6,460 nucleotides of DNA. Origin: JBLHKE01 sp047619485. GTDB taxonomy: Bacteria > Verrucomicrobiota > Verrucomicrobiia > Verrucomicrobiales > DEV007. Positions within the stretch are counted from its first letter, which is position 1; every line of letters starts with the position of its first letter. Positions 1 through 6,460 of this stretch are shown one piece after another. Under the pieces are notes generated by a model. That model had not been told where the DNA came from. It saw only the letters and a list, made by a program, of their open reading frames with translations, and searched no databases. The translations under genes and the position numbers were made by a program. Location of the stretch: NCBI GenBank assembly GCA_047619485.1, contig JBLHKE010000458.1:1-6460 (forward strand). The letters are read 5' to 3'.

Positions 1-515
1 CAATCGCCTCGTCATAGAGTTGGCGGATCTGTCTCACCTCAGAATTTCGATCGGCTCTGATCCTTAACCGCAGGCCGCCGTGCCGGGAGGAGTCTGCGCG
101 TTGGCCGTAGTCGGAGATGCGCGCGTGAAGAGCTTGTGGGCTAAGGGCTTGTCAGTAAATAACTCCTACAATCTGCTGGTTATTTTGGCCATCACCCACG
201 TTAGCTTCCAACTCAAATAGCCCGCTATAATCGCTGAAATCTGCCTTGGTGCTGGCTAAAATTCCTGCGCATCTTTGTATGATTTATTTCCTGACAACCC
301 CTAAGTTCGATCCCATCCTGGTCGAAGAGTCGCCCATCGCGTTTCAGGTTGATACGTAGTGATGGGTTGTAGTGGCATGAGACATAGCTGTGATCTGCGA
401 CGGATAGGTTGATCCGCAAACACCCTTCGGCAGTGGGGCTCGGCAAGATGGCAAACCCCGCCATGATAGCGATCAAGCAGAGTGATACGATTCCGTAAGA
501 GGTGGAATTTCTCAT
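1..515 (-). pseudogene. Broken gene for a secreted/anchored protein, ExbD/TolR-like, incomplete at window edge
   Basis: Read on the minus strand from ATG at 515, the first frame gives a hydrophobic N-terminus (IVSLCLIAIMAGFAILP, residues 9-25) followed by strand-like sequence including LRINLKRDGRLFDQDGIEL, and stops at 225. Protein-like sequence continues in other frames. Adding one base to the GGGG run (298-301) joins it to LSGNKSYKDAQEF. Adding one base to the TTTT run (258-261) joins that to LASTKADFSDYSGLFELEA and onward to IVGVIY, then TGA at 152-154. The same frame stays open after the TGA to the window edge with no ATG, ending in RLRIRADRNSEVRQIRQLY. That tail resembles the ExbD periplasmic C-terminus, and an N-terminal membrane segment followed by LP and short strands also fits. 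However, the membrane segment lacks the Asp normal in ExbD. I infer a decayed gene, since about 5.8 kb of neighbouring coding sequence is intact, which argues against general sequencing error. Alternatives are assembly error or a genuine 96-residue secreted protein (225-515). The family call is weak; the frame breaks are firmer. Confidence 0.5.
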
Positions 516-590
516 TGTACTTCTGCTTCATCGGTGGTGCGGCTGCTTCAGGGCCAATCAAATACGTTTTTGTTTTCACCAACCCATGAT

Positions 591-595
591 AGGAG
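591..595 (+). promoter_or_regulatory. Ribosome binding site of the sulfatase gene
   Basis: AGGAG, a strong Shine-Dalgarno match, ends 5 bases before ATG 601. It fixes the start there rather than at the in-frame ATG 586, which the site overlaps, or ATG 502, which would put about 33 non-signal-like residues before a clear signal peptide. Confidence 0.75.
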
Positions 596-600
596 ACGGG

Positions 601-2040
601 ATGACCAAACGAAAACTCAGCACTGCCCTCCTGACACTTCTGATGCTGGTGACAGTGCGGGCGGCGGACAAGCCGAACGTCGTATTCTTTCTAATCGATG
701 ACCTCAGCTGGGCGGATCTGGCTTGCTATGGCAGCGAGTTTCACGAGACGCCGAATCTCGACCGGCTGGCGAAGCAGGGGCTACGGTTCACCGATGCCTA
801 CGCTTCGTGCCCGGTGTGTTCGCCGACAAGGGCGAGCGTGATGACTGGGAAATACCCGGCACGCTTGGGGATTACGGATTGGATTGGGGCGGGGCAGAAG
901 CGCCTAGCCCTGGTGACGCCGCCGAACGAGGCATTCCTACCGCCGTCCGAGGTGACGATCGGAGAGGCGATGCAGCAGGCTGGATACAAGACCGCGTATT
1001 TTGGTAAATGGCACCTGGGTAAACAGGATGCGCACCATCCCGAGAAGCAGGGGTTTGGCTACCACCGTGGCGTCAATCGTGCTGGGCAACCTGGATCGTA
1101 TTTCCATCCGTTCAGCCGCGGCAAGAAAGGTGACTCGTCGGTGCCGGATTTCGACGCGGCGGGCGAGGGATCCTACCTGACTGATCTGATCGCGGATGAG
1201 GCGGTGAAATTTGTTGAGAGCAACAAGGACAAACCGTTCTTCGCCATGGTGGCACACTATTCGATCCACACGCCGATTCAGGCGAAGAAAGAGGATACGG
1301 AAAAATACCAGAAAAAGCTCGCTGCGCGTGGTCGTGAGACGGCAGCAGAGTTCCGCGACGAGAAGGGCTTTGGGCGCACACGCTTGAACCAGAACAATGC
1401 GGCGCTCGCTGCCATGGTCGGGAGCGTGGATGCGAGCGTGGGACGAATGCTAGACAAGCTCGACGAACTCGGGCTGAGCGACAAGACGATGATCATCTTC
1501 ACATCCGACAACGGTGGGCTCAGCACGCTACAGGGCAAGCGGGTTGGACCCGGTTGCAACTTGCCGCTTCGGGCTGGAAAAGGGTGGATGTATGAGGGCG
1601 GGATTCGGGTTCCGCTGATCATCAAACTCCCCGGCGTGACCAAGCCCGGCTCGACCTGCTCCGTGCCAGTGGTGAGCACCGATTTTTATCCGACGCTCTT
1701 AGACGTCGCTGGCCTGGAGGCGAGACCCGAGCAGCATCTAGATGGCGTGAGCTTGGCCGGGCTATTGAAAGGGGAAACCTCGCTAGAGAGGGAGGCCATT
1801 TTCTGGCACTACCCACACTATCACGGCTCCGGGAACCGACCGACGGCCGCGGTGCGAAAGGGCGACTGGAAACTGGTGCGTTACTACGAGACGGGTGAAG
1901 AAGAACTCTACCACTTGAAGGATGACCTGGGGGAGGCGAAAGATCTCGCCGGGGAGGATTCGGCGAAGCATCGCGAGTTGAAAGTCTCGTTGGATGGTTG
2001 GTTGAAGGGGGTCGGCGCGAAGATGGCGCAGAAGCCGTAG
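601..2040 (+). CDS. Secreted type I sulfatase (formylglycine-dependent)
   Basis: A 479-residue sulfatase of the alkaline phosphatase superfamily, which hydrolyses sulfate esters; the neighbourhood suggests a sulfated polysaccharide, but the substrate cannot be read from the sequence. Residues 1-21 look like a Sec signal peptide: KRK, then a hydrophobic stretch, then cleavage probably after VRA, so it acts outside the cytoplasm. Visible active-site elements are Asp33-Asp34 (LIDDLS, metal binding), CSPTR at 73-77 with Cys73 as the residue oxidised to formylglycine, GKWHLG at 135-140, His223 in SIHTP, Asp303-Asn304 in SDNGG, and Lys327 in AGKGWMYEGG. All key residues are present and the length is normal for the family. 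Cys rather than Ser at 73 means maturation by FGE or a Cys-type anSME, and neither is in the window. The start at 601 is set by AGGAG. It is monocistronic here: the gene to its left is divergent and the next to its right is convergent. The subfamily is undetermined. Confidence 0.95.
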   Translation: MTKRKLSTALLTLLMLVTVRAADKPNVVFFLIDDLSWADLACYGSEFHETPNLDRLAKQGLRFTDAYASCPVCSPTRASVMTGKYPARLGITDWIGAGQKRLALVTPPNEAFLPPSEVTIGEAMQQAGYKTAYFGKWHLGKQDAHHPEKQGFGYHRGVNRAGQPGSYFHPFSRGKKGDSSVPDFDAAGEGSYLTDLIADEAVKFVESNKDKPFFAMVAHYSIHTPIQAKKEDTEKYQKKLAARGRETAAEFRDEKGFGRTRLNQNNAALAAMVGSVDASVGRMLDKLDELGLSDKTMIIFTSDNGGLSTLQGKRVGPGCNLPLRAGKGWMYEGGIRVPLIIKLPGVTKPGSTCSVPVVSTDFYPTLLDVAGLEARPEQHLDGVSLAGLLKGETSLEREAIFWHYPHYHGSGNRPTAAVRKGDWKLVRYYETGEEELYHLKDDLGEAKDLAGEDSAKHRELKVSLDGWLKGVGAKMAQKP

Positions 2041-2041
2041 C

Positions 2042-2072
2042 GCGTAACTTCGATTGCATATCGAAGTTACGC
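2042..2072. terminator. Perfect 13-bp inverted repeat between convergent genes, probable bidirectional terminator
   Basis: The left arm GCGTAACTTCGAT (2042-2054) and the right arm ATCGAAGTTACGC (2060-2072) are exact reverse complements around a 5-base loop, TGCAT. The repeat begins one base after the sulfatase stop and lies in the 124-bp spacer where the sulfatase and oxidoreductase transcripts converge. No T-run follows on either strand, so it is not a textbook intrinsic terminator. It could be an RNA 3'-end stabilising hairpin or a palindromic protein site. Confidence 0.55.
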
Positions 2073-2164
2073 CGATGGCGCTTGGCGCGCTATACCCGTG
2101 CGCATTAAGTTCTGTGAAAAATGAAATCGAAGCGCTCCTTGAATCCATCGCTCGCGTGTGAAAA

Positions 2165-3406
2165 TCACAAATCGTAATGCTCGACAGTATTTGACTCGGT
2201 GCGAGCGGTTTCGGCATCGAATGCCAATCTGAGTCCTCTCAGCGCATCTTGGAGTAATCCGGTTTCCTCGTTTTCCGTGAGGTTTTTGTGGAGCTCGTCG
2301 ACTAGTCCCTGGTCGCCGCCGCCGTGTCCTCCCGCGGCTTTCGTGATCTCGATCTCCTCGCTGCCGGGATTATGGTGCGATGTTAGTGTAAGCTTCTCCT
2401 CGGGATCTCGGTAGGAGGCAGCCTTGCCCACCAGCGCACCCTCGGTTCCGTAGATTTCGATCCGGCGGCCGTCGTCGAACGCGGTCATGGTAAAAGTGGC
2501 GGTGACGTCGTTCTCGAACTCGATGTTCACGGTCTGGTGGTCGACCACGTCGTTGTCACAGTGGTAGACGCAGCGTCCCCACGGTGAACTCTCTAGCCAG
2601 CCGATGAGCTGTTCATTGGTGTCATCAATCCCTGTCGGGTGGACCATCGGCAGCCAGGTAGCCTTCTTATCACCGAGGTATCGGTGGGCATCGTAAGGGC
2701 ACGTGCCGCAGTGCGGGCATCCGTCGGTGCAACGTGCGGTGGCACCTTCCGGGGCGTTCGCTTTCCTGAAATAGCTGAGCTTGCCGAAGCTGCTGAGGCG
2801 CCGGTGCGGGCTGTCGACCAACCACGAGAGGATGTCCATGTCGTGACAGCACTTGGCGACGATCATCGGGGTCGAGTCCTTTGCTCGGGACCAGTGGCCA
2901 CGGACGAAGCTATGCGCCTGGTGCCACGGTTCGACACCCTCGAACGCCCGCAGGCTGATGATTTTGCCGAGCCTGCCCGAGTCGATAAATTGTTTTACCG
3001 TGCGGTAGAACGGCGTGTATCGCAGCACGAAGCAGGTCAACACCTTGCGCCCGAGTTCGCGCGCGCGCTGGTCGATCGCCTCGATCTCGGCGATGGTGGT
3101 CGCGACGGGTTTCTCGACGAGGACATCGTAGCCGAGCTCAAGCGCGCGCATGGTCGGCTGGACGTGGTCGGCATCTTGGGTGGCGACGATGGCTAGGTCG
3201 GCGAGTTTTCCCTCGGCGAGCAGTGCCTCACCGTTCGGGAATGTCTTGAAATCAGCGCTGGCGTATTGCGACGTAAGCTCGAGCCGGTGCGGGTTCGGGT
3301 CGGCGGCTGCTACCACCTGGTAGCGCTCTGGCGAATTGGCCATCAGCCGTGCGTAGGTGCGCCCGCGTGAACCACAACCGATGATGGCGATTTTGAGTTG
3401 CTTCAT
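2165..3406 (-). CDS. Gfo/Idh/MocA-family oxidoreductase with a four-cysteine insert
   Basis: A 413-residue cytoplasmic NAD(P)-dependent dehydrogenase of the family acting on sugars, inositols and similar polyols; the exact substrate is unknown. The N-terminal Rossmann fold shows IGCGSRG (9-15) for dinucleotide binding and Asp36 at the end of the second strand. The family signature EKP is at 98-100, and the C-terminal catalytic half carries CCHDMD (186-191), where the His and Asp are the usual catalytic neighbours. GGHGGGDQGL (359-368) marks a branch common in PVC and Firmicutes sugar-catabolism loci. An insert at 226-236 has Cys226, Cys230, Cys233 and Cys236, spaced like a metal site. It starts three bases after the methyltransferase stop (TAG-AAA-ATG) with no Shine-Dalgarno visible, so it is probably translated by coupling or reinitiation. 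It converges on the sulfatase gene. The family call is firm; a role in sugar breakdown is inference from the neighbourhood. Confidence 0.93.
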   Translation of the reverse strand: MKQLKIAIIGCGSRGRTYARLMANSPERYQVVAAADPNPHRLELTSQYASADFKTFPNGEALLAEGKLADLAIVATQDADHVQPTMRALELGYDVLVEKPVATTIAEIEAIDQRARELGRKVLTCFVLRYTPFYRTVKQFIDSGRLGKIISLRAFEGVEPWHQAHSFVRGHWSRAKDSTPMIVAKCCHDMDILSWLVDSPHRRLSSFGKLSYFRKANAPEGATARCTDGCPHCGTCPYDAHRYLGDKKATWLPMVHPTGIDDTNEQLIGWLESSPWGRCVYHCDNDVVDHQTVNIEFENDVTATFTMTAFDDGRRIEIYGTEGALVGKAASYRDPEEKLTLTSHHNPGSEEIEITKAAGGHGGGDQGLVDELHKNLTENEETGLLQDALRGLRLAFDAETARTESNTVEHYDL

Positions 3407-3409
3407 TTT

Positions 3410-4174
3410 CTAGATAATCGCGCGGTAGGTGATCACCGATGTCCCATCGGCTGGCTCATCGTCTTCGAAGTCGGCATAGGGAACGACTTGGTCGAAACCA
3501 CACTTGCCGAGTAGCAGCATGAATTCGTTCTGGTGGTAGTAGCGCAATTGCATTTCGTGGAGCTCGGTCTCGATGATTTCGCCAGTGCTGCCGATGATCT
3601 CGTAGCGATTCCAGACGTTGAGGAGCTGGGCGTGACGATCGATGTCGGTGCAGGTATGGCACAGGACTTTGGCCCCGTCAGATTCGCGTAGCGATTGCTT
3701 GTGCAGTCGCCACTGACCTTGGGCGACGTCGTTGACAATCTCGAACCACGGGATGTAGAGGCTTACCAGTAGCTGTCCTCCCGGCTCGAGGTGCTCGCGG
3801 ATTTTGTTGAGGGCAAGGACGGCATCCGCCGGGTCGATGAGGAGCTGGAACGAGGCGCCAGGGATGATGATGGAGTGGAATTTTTTGCCGAGGTCGAGCG
3901 ACTCCATCGTCCCCTGGTGGAGTGTGGCGTTTTTGCCTGCAACCTTGAGTTTCTCATGGCAGATGGCGAGCATCTCGGGGGCTGGATCGAGTCCCTCGGT
4001 CTCGATTCCGGCCTCGGCGAGTGGTACGAGGGTGCGACCTGTCCCGCATCCGAGATCGAGGCAATTGCCGCCCTGGTGTTTGATCAGTTCGGTGAAGAAC
4101 TGACGGTCGTCGAGATCTTCCTGGGACCAGAAGTGGTCGTATAAGGAGGCTTCTAAGCCTTGGTAGTTGCTCAT
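3410..4174 (-). CDS. Class I SAM-dependent methyltransferase
   Basis: A 254-residue protein with a Rossmann-like methyltransferase core. Motif I is LDLGCGTGR at 39-47 (SAM binding), acidic residue Asp63 in GLDPAPEML ends strand two, and EPGGQLLVSL at 130-139 is the usual post-motif III loop and strand. The segment GTMESLDL (88-95) fits the adenine-contacting region. No signal peptide or membrane segment is visible, so it is cytoplasmic. The substrate is unknown; the sequence is not MetW, despite the neighbouring metX, and I see no signature of a ubiquinone or rRNA enzyme. The open frame runs further upstream to 4357, but that part overlaps divergent metX and lacks family-like sequence. ATG 4174 is preceded by TTAGGTCAA, a weak Shine-Dalgarno, and starts just before the helices leading to motif I. 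It is first in a two-gene operon with the Gfo/Idh/MocA gene, separated by 3 bp. Confidence 0.88.
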   Translation of the reverse strand: MSNYQGLEASLYDHFWSQEDLDDRQFFTELIKHQGGNCLDLGCGTGRTLVPLAEAGIETEGLDPAPEMLAICHEKLKVAGKNATLHQGTMESLDLGKKFHSIIIPGASFQLLIDPADAVLALNKIREHLEPGGQLLVSLYIPWFEIVNDVAQGQWRLHKQSLRESDGAKVLCHTCTDIDRHAQLLNVWNRYEIIGSTGEIIETELHEMQLRYYHQNEFMLLLGKCGFDQVVPYADFEDDEPADGTSVITYRAII

Positions 4175-4181
4175 TTGACCT

Positions 4182-4209
4182 AAGTTATCGGGGTGGGGAG
4201 AGCATGCAA
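4182..4209 (-). promoter_or_regulatory. Possible promoter of the methyltransferase-oxidoreductase pair
   Basis: Reading the minus strand, TTGCAT (4209-4204) and TAACTT (4187-4182) are separated by 16 bases, a loose sigma-70-type match. The start of transcription would fall at or next to ATG 4174, implying a nearly leaderless mRNA. Such weak matches occur by chance, so this is only a candidate. Confidence 0.2.
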
Positions 4210-4256
4210 GAAAGCACTCGCACCAGAAATCCACTCGGGCTAGGGTGGCGGTCCCG

Positions 4257-5414
4257 ATGGCTAGGCCAACTGAGATTTTTGAGACCCAATTTTTCCACTT
4301 CGATGACGCGGAGCGGCCGCTGAAGCTGCGCTGTGGAGCGGAGGTGCCCGCCTTCACGCTTGCCTACGAAGCTTATGGGGAGATGAATGAGGCGAAGGAC
4401 AATGTGATCCTCCTATTTCATGCGCTGAGCGGTAGCCAGCATGCTGCTGGCCTGAACGAATCGCTCGATGGGCTCTCAGTGACTTGGACGAAGGAGTGCC
4501 AGGGTGGCTGGTGGGATGATTTTGTCGGTCCTGGAAAGGCGCTGAATACGGATAAATTCTGTGTGATTTGTGCGAACTACCTCGGTGGGTGCTACGGATC
4601 GACCGGGCCGGCCTCGGTCGATCCTGCCACTGGAAAGCCCTACGGGAGCTCGTTTCCGCGAATTTCAGTCTCTGACATCGTCGATTCGCAGGTGCGCTTG
4701 CTCGATCATCTTGGGGTTGATAAATTGCACGCGACCGTGGGGGCATCTTTGGGTGGACTGATGGCGCTGAGCCTGGCGACCCGCTATGCCGAGCGGGTCG
4801 GGGTGATCGTTTCACTCGGCAGTGGCATTGAGGTTTCGCGCCTGCAGCGGATTCACAATTTCGAACAGATCTACGCGATCGAGAGCGATGCGGCCTTCAA
4901 TGGTGGCGATTACTATGAGGGGGCGCATCCGAACCGTGGTCTGGCGGCAGCACGCATGATCAGTCACAAGACATTCATCTCGCTCTCGACGATGGAGAAA
5001 CGGGCGACAAAAGAGATCCGTCGCCGGAAGGGCGCTGCGGTGGGCTGGTATCAGATCGAATCGCCACTGGAGTCCTACATTCACCATCAGGGGATCAAGT
5101 TCGTGAAGCGTTTTGACGCGAACACTTACCTGCGGATCATCGACGCGTGGCAGAGCGTGAATCTGCTAAAGGACGCCGGTGCCGAGGACTACGCAGAGTT
5201 GTTCGCTGACTGTGGGCACCAGCGCTACCTGATCTTCACCATCGATTCCGATGTGTGCTTCTACCCGGATCACCAGACGCAGCTGAACGCTGCGCTACAG
5301 ACGGGTGGGGTGATGCCGATGCGGATCACGGTGCATTCGGAGAAGGGGCACGATTCGTTCTTGTTGGAGCCGGAGCTGTTCACGCCGCATATCTCGCATC
5401 TGTTGGAGGGTTAG
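4257..5414 (+). CDS. metX: Homoserine O-acyltransferase MetX (alpha/beta hydrolase fold)
   Basis: A 385-residue enzyme that acylates homoserine from an acyl-CoA, the committing step of methionine synthesis by the sulfhydrylation route. Recognised by HALSGSQHA (55-63), the stretch from GGWWDDFVGPGKALNT to NYLGGCYGSTGP (about 83-118), the nucleophile elbow GASLGG with Ser164, Asp332 in IDSDVCFYP and His365 in KGHDSFL, which together form the catalytic triad. GLAAARMISHKTFIS after the lid region is also typical. Acetyl-CoA is the usual MetX donor, but some members use succinyl-CoA, and I cannot decide this from sequence alone. Start: ATG 4257, with GGTGG (4244-4248) eight bases upstream; an in-frame GTG at 4245 would add four residues. 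No SAM riboswitch fits the 82-bp spacer to the divergent methyltransferase. Followed 6 bp later by the DUF72 gene, presumably in one operon. No metY or metW is seen. Confidence 0.94.
   Translation: MARPTEIFETQFFHFDDAERPLKLRCGAEVPAFTLAYEAYGEMNEAKDNVILLFHALSGSQHAAGLNESLDGLSVTWTKECQGGWWDDFVGPGKALNTDKFCVICANYLGGCYGSTGPASVDPATGKPYGSSFPRISVSDIVDSQVRLLDHLGVDKLHATVGASLGGLMALSLATRYAERVGVIVSLGSGIEVSRLQRIHNFEQIYAIESDAAFNGGDYYEGAHPNRGLAAARMISHKTFISLSTMEKRATKEIRRRKGAAVGWYQIESPLESYIHHQGIKFVKRFDANTYLRIIDAWQSVNLLKDAGAEDYAELFADCGHQRYLIFTIDSDVCFYPDHQTQLNAALQTGGVMPMRITVHSEKGHDSFLLEPELFTPHISHLLEG
5405..5409 (+). promoter_or_regulatory. Ribosome binding site of the DUF72 gene, inside the end of metX
   Basis: GGAGG lies in the last codons of metX, 11 bases before GTG 5421. 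It supports the GTG start, since no ATG is near the beginning of this frame, and implies that the two genes share a transcript. Confidence 0.55.
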
Positions 5415-5420
5415 GGCGCG

Positions 5421-6350
5421 GTGGCATTTCTCAGCCGAGAGTATGAGGAGGCGATCGCGGCGCTGGCGGAACGAAACGTGTTCGTCGGAACCTCCAGCTG
5501 GAAATACCCGGGTTGGATCGGGCAGTTGTATGACGAACAGCGCTACCTGTGGCGTGGGAAGGTTTCGAACTCACGCTTCGAGCGCGATTGCCTCGAAGAA
5601 TACGCGCGCGTGTTCAAGACGGTGTGCGTCGACGCTGGTTACTACCGCTTCCCGACCGAGGAGACGCTGCCAAAATTGGTCGCGCAGGTGCCCGAGGATT
5701 TTCGGTTCTCATTCAAGGTAACCGACGAGATCACGACCAAGCGGTTTTCGAAATTGCCGAGGTATGGTCCGCGCGCGGGGACGGAGAATCCGAATTTTTT
5801 GAACGCCGATCTATTCCAGTCATTGTTCTTGGCACCGATCGAGCCGTGCCGGGCGAATGTCGGACTGCTGATGTTTGAGTTTTCGCACTTCTACCCGGGG
5901 ACCTTCGAGCGTGGACGGGATTTTGTCGATAGGCTGGATCGATTCTTCGAAAAATTGCCGAGCGGCTGGCAGTATGGAGTCGAGATCCGCAACCAGAGTT
6001 TCTTGCGTGAGGAGTATTTCGCGATGCTGAAGTCGCACGGGGTGACACACGTCTACAACAACTGGGAGCGCATGCCGGCGGTGGAGGAGCAACTCGAGAT
6101 GGAGGGCAGCGCGACGGCTGATTTTTTTGGCGCGCGCTTCCTGTTAACGCCGGGGAGGAAATACGCGGAAGCGGTGGAATCATTTTCCCCCTACAACGAG
6201 ACCAGGCGGGTCGATGACTCGGCGCGCAAGGCGGGCAGCCGTCTCATGAAGCGCGAGGTCGGGAAGCGTAGTTTTCTCTACGTGAACAACCGCCTAGAGG
6301 GGAATTCGCTCGAGACGATTCGCGCGATGATGGGGCTAGCGGGGGGGTAG
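5421..6350 (+). CDS. DUF72 (YecE-like) family protein
   Basis: A 309-residue cytoplasmic protein of the DUF72/YecE family, predicted to have a TIM-barrel-like fold; the biochemical role of the family is not established. Signature elements are FVGTSSWKYPGW (21-32), the strand FRFSFKVTDEIT (94-105), VEIRNQSFL (187-195) close to the usual VExRxxSW, and YVNNRLEGNSLETI (287-300), equivalent to the C-terminal nN...G.a..tA segment. Length is slightly above the typical 240-300. The region around 35-60 (LYDEQRYLWRGKVSNSRF) seems longer than in many homologues. It starts with GTG 5421, six bases after the metX stop, with its Shine-Dalgarno in metX, so it is probably co-transcribed with metX; that alone does not prove a role in methionine metabolism. 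No catalytic mechanism is claimed. Confidence 0.9.
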   Translation: MAFLSREYEEAIAALAERNVFVGTSSWKYPGWIGQLYDEQRYLWRGKVSNSRFERDCLEEYARVFKTVCVDAGYYRFPTEETLPKLVAQVPEDFRFSFKVTDEITTKRFSKLPRYGPRAGTENPNFLNADLFQSLFLAPIEPCRANVGLLMFEFSHFYPGTFERGRDFVDRLDRFFEKLPSGWQYGVEIRNQSFLREEYFAMLKSHGVTHVYNNWERMPAVEEQLEMEGSATADFFGARFLLTPGRKYAEAVESFSPYNETRRVDDSARKAGSRLMKREVGKRSFLYVNNRLEGNSLETIRAMMGLAGG

Positions 6351-6460
6351 GGTTCCATCTGGTTAAAGAAATTGGTTCTTAGGGGCACCTCCGGGAACCT
6401 GCTGTGGAAATGGGGCGCAGAGAAAATTCCCGCTGGCGAGGCGATAAACGCTAAGTTATC

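Noticed and set aside
502..600. 33-codon upstream extension of the sulfatase from ATG 502
   Set aside because: The strong AGGAG before ATG 601 and the proper signal peptide starting there make the extension unnecessary; it also overlaps the divergent broken gene.
2157..2169. TGTGA-AAA-TCACA inverted repeat resembling a CRP half-site pair
   Set aside because: The spacer is 3 bases rather than the 6 of a CRP site, and it sits on the stop codon of the dehydrogenase at the 3' end of both convergent genes.
2639..3196. 185-codon open frame on the plus strand opposite the Gfo/Idh/MocA gene
   Set aside because: It lies wholly inside a well-supported gene on the other strand, and its Arg/Val/Ala/Glu-rich composition is what an antisense G+C-rich frame gives.
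4175..4357. N-terminal extension of the methyltransferase to 315 residues
   Set aside because: It would overlap the start of metX by about 100 bases, carries no recognisable domain, and ATG 4174 already precedes the complete fold.
6374..6399. GGTTC...GAACC partial stem after the DUF72 gene
   Set aside because: Only five base pairs with a large internal loop and no T-run; too weak to call a terminator.
6451..6460. CTAAGTTATC repeated at 4180-4189
   Set aside because: A single 10-base match with no shared context, compatible with chance in 6.4 kb.

Overview
The window looks like chromosomal DNA from a Verrucomicrobiota or related PVC-group bacterium. This is inferred from the secreted CxPxR sulfatase with its PVC-typical look, the Gfo/Idh/MocA oxidoreductase with a GGHGGGDQGL motif, and the moderately high G+C. 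No rRNA or other marker gene confirms it. There are no tRNAs, CRISPR arrays, insertion sequences or phage genes.

Layout. Positions 1-515 (minus strand) hold the remains of a secreted or membrane-anchored protein, probably ExbD/TolR-like. Its coding signal runs through three reading-frame segments, separated by two one-base slips in homopolymers, and is then cut by an in-frame TGA before continuing to the window edge. After an 85-bp divergent spacer comes a secreted type I sulfatase (601-2040, plus). A perfect 13-bp inverted repeat at 2042-2072 follows its stop, in the spacer where it converges with a minus-strand pair. That pair is a class I SAM-dependent methyltransferase (3410-4174) followed 3 bp later by a Gfo/Idh/MocA dehydrogenase (2165-3406). 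Diverging from the methyltransferase is a plus-strand pair: metX, homoserine O-acyltransferase (4257-5414), and a DUF72/YecE-family protein (5421-6350) whose ribosome binding site lies in the end of metX. The last 110 bases hold no recognisable gene and no convincing terminator.

How the genes relate. The sulfatase probably desulfates a polysaccharide outside the cytoplasm, and the Gfo/Idh/MocA enzyme may oxidise a released sugar or cyclitol. The two are on opposite strands and are not co-transcribed, so the link is only by neighbourhood. metX serves methionine synthesis and no sulfhydrylase (metY) is visible. The methyltransferase is not MetW. Apart from the broken gene at the left edge, the region looks like ordinary metabolic chromosome; I see no convincing new multi-gene system.
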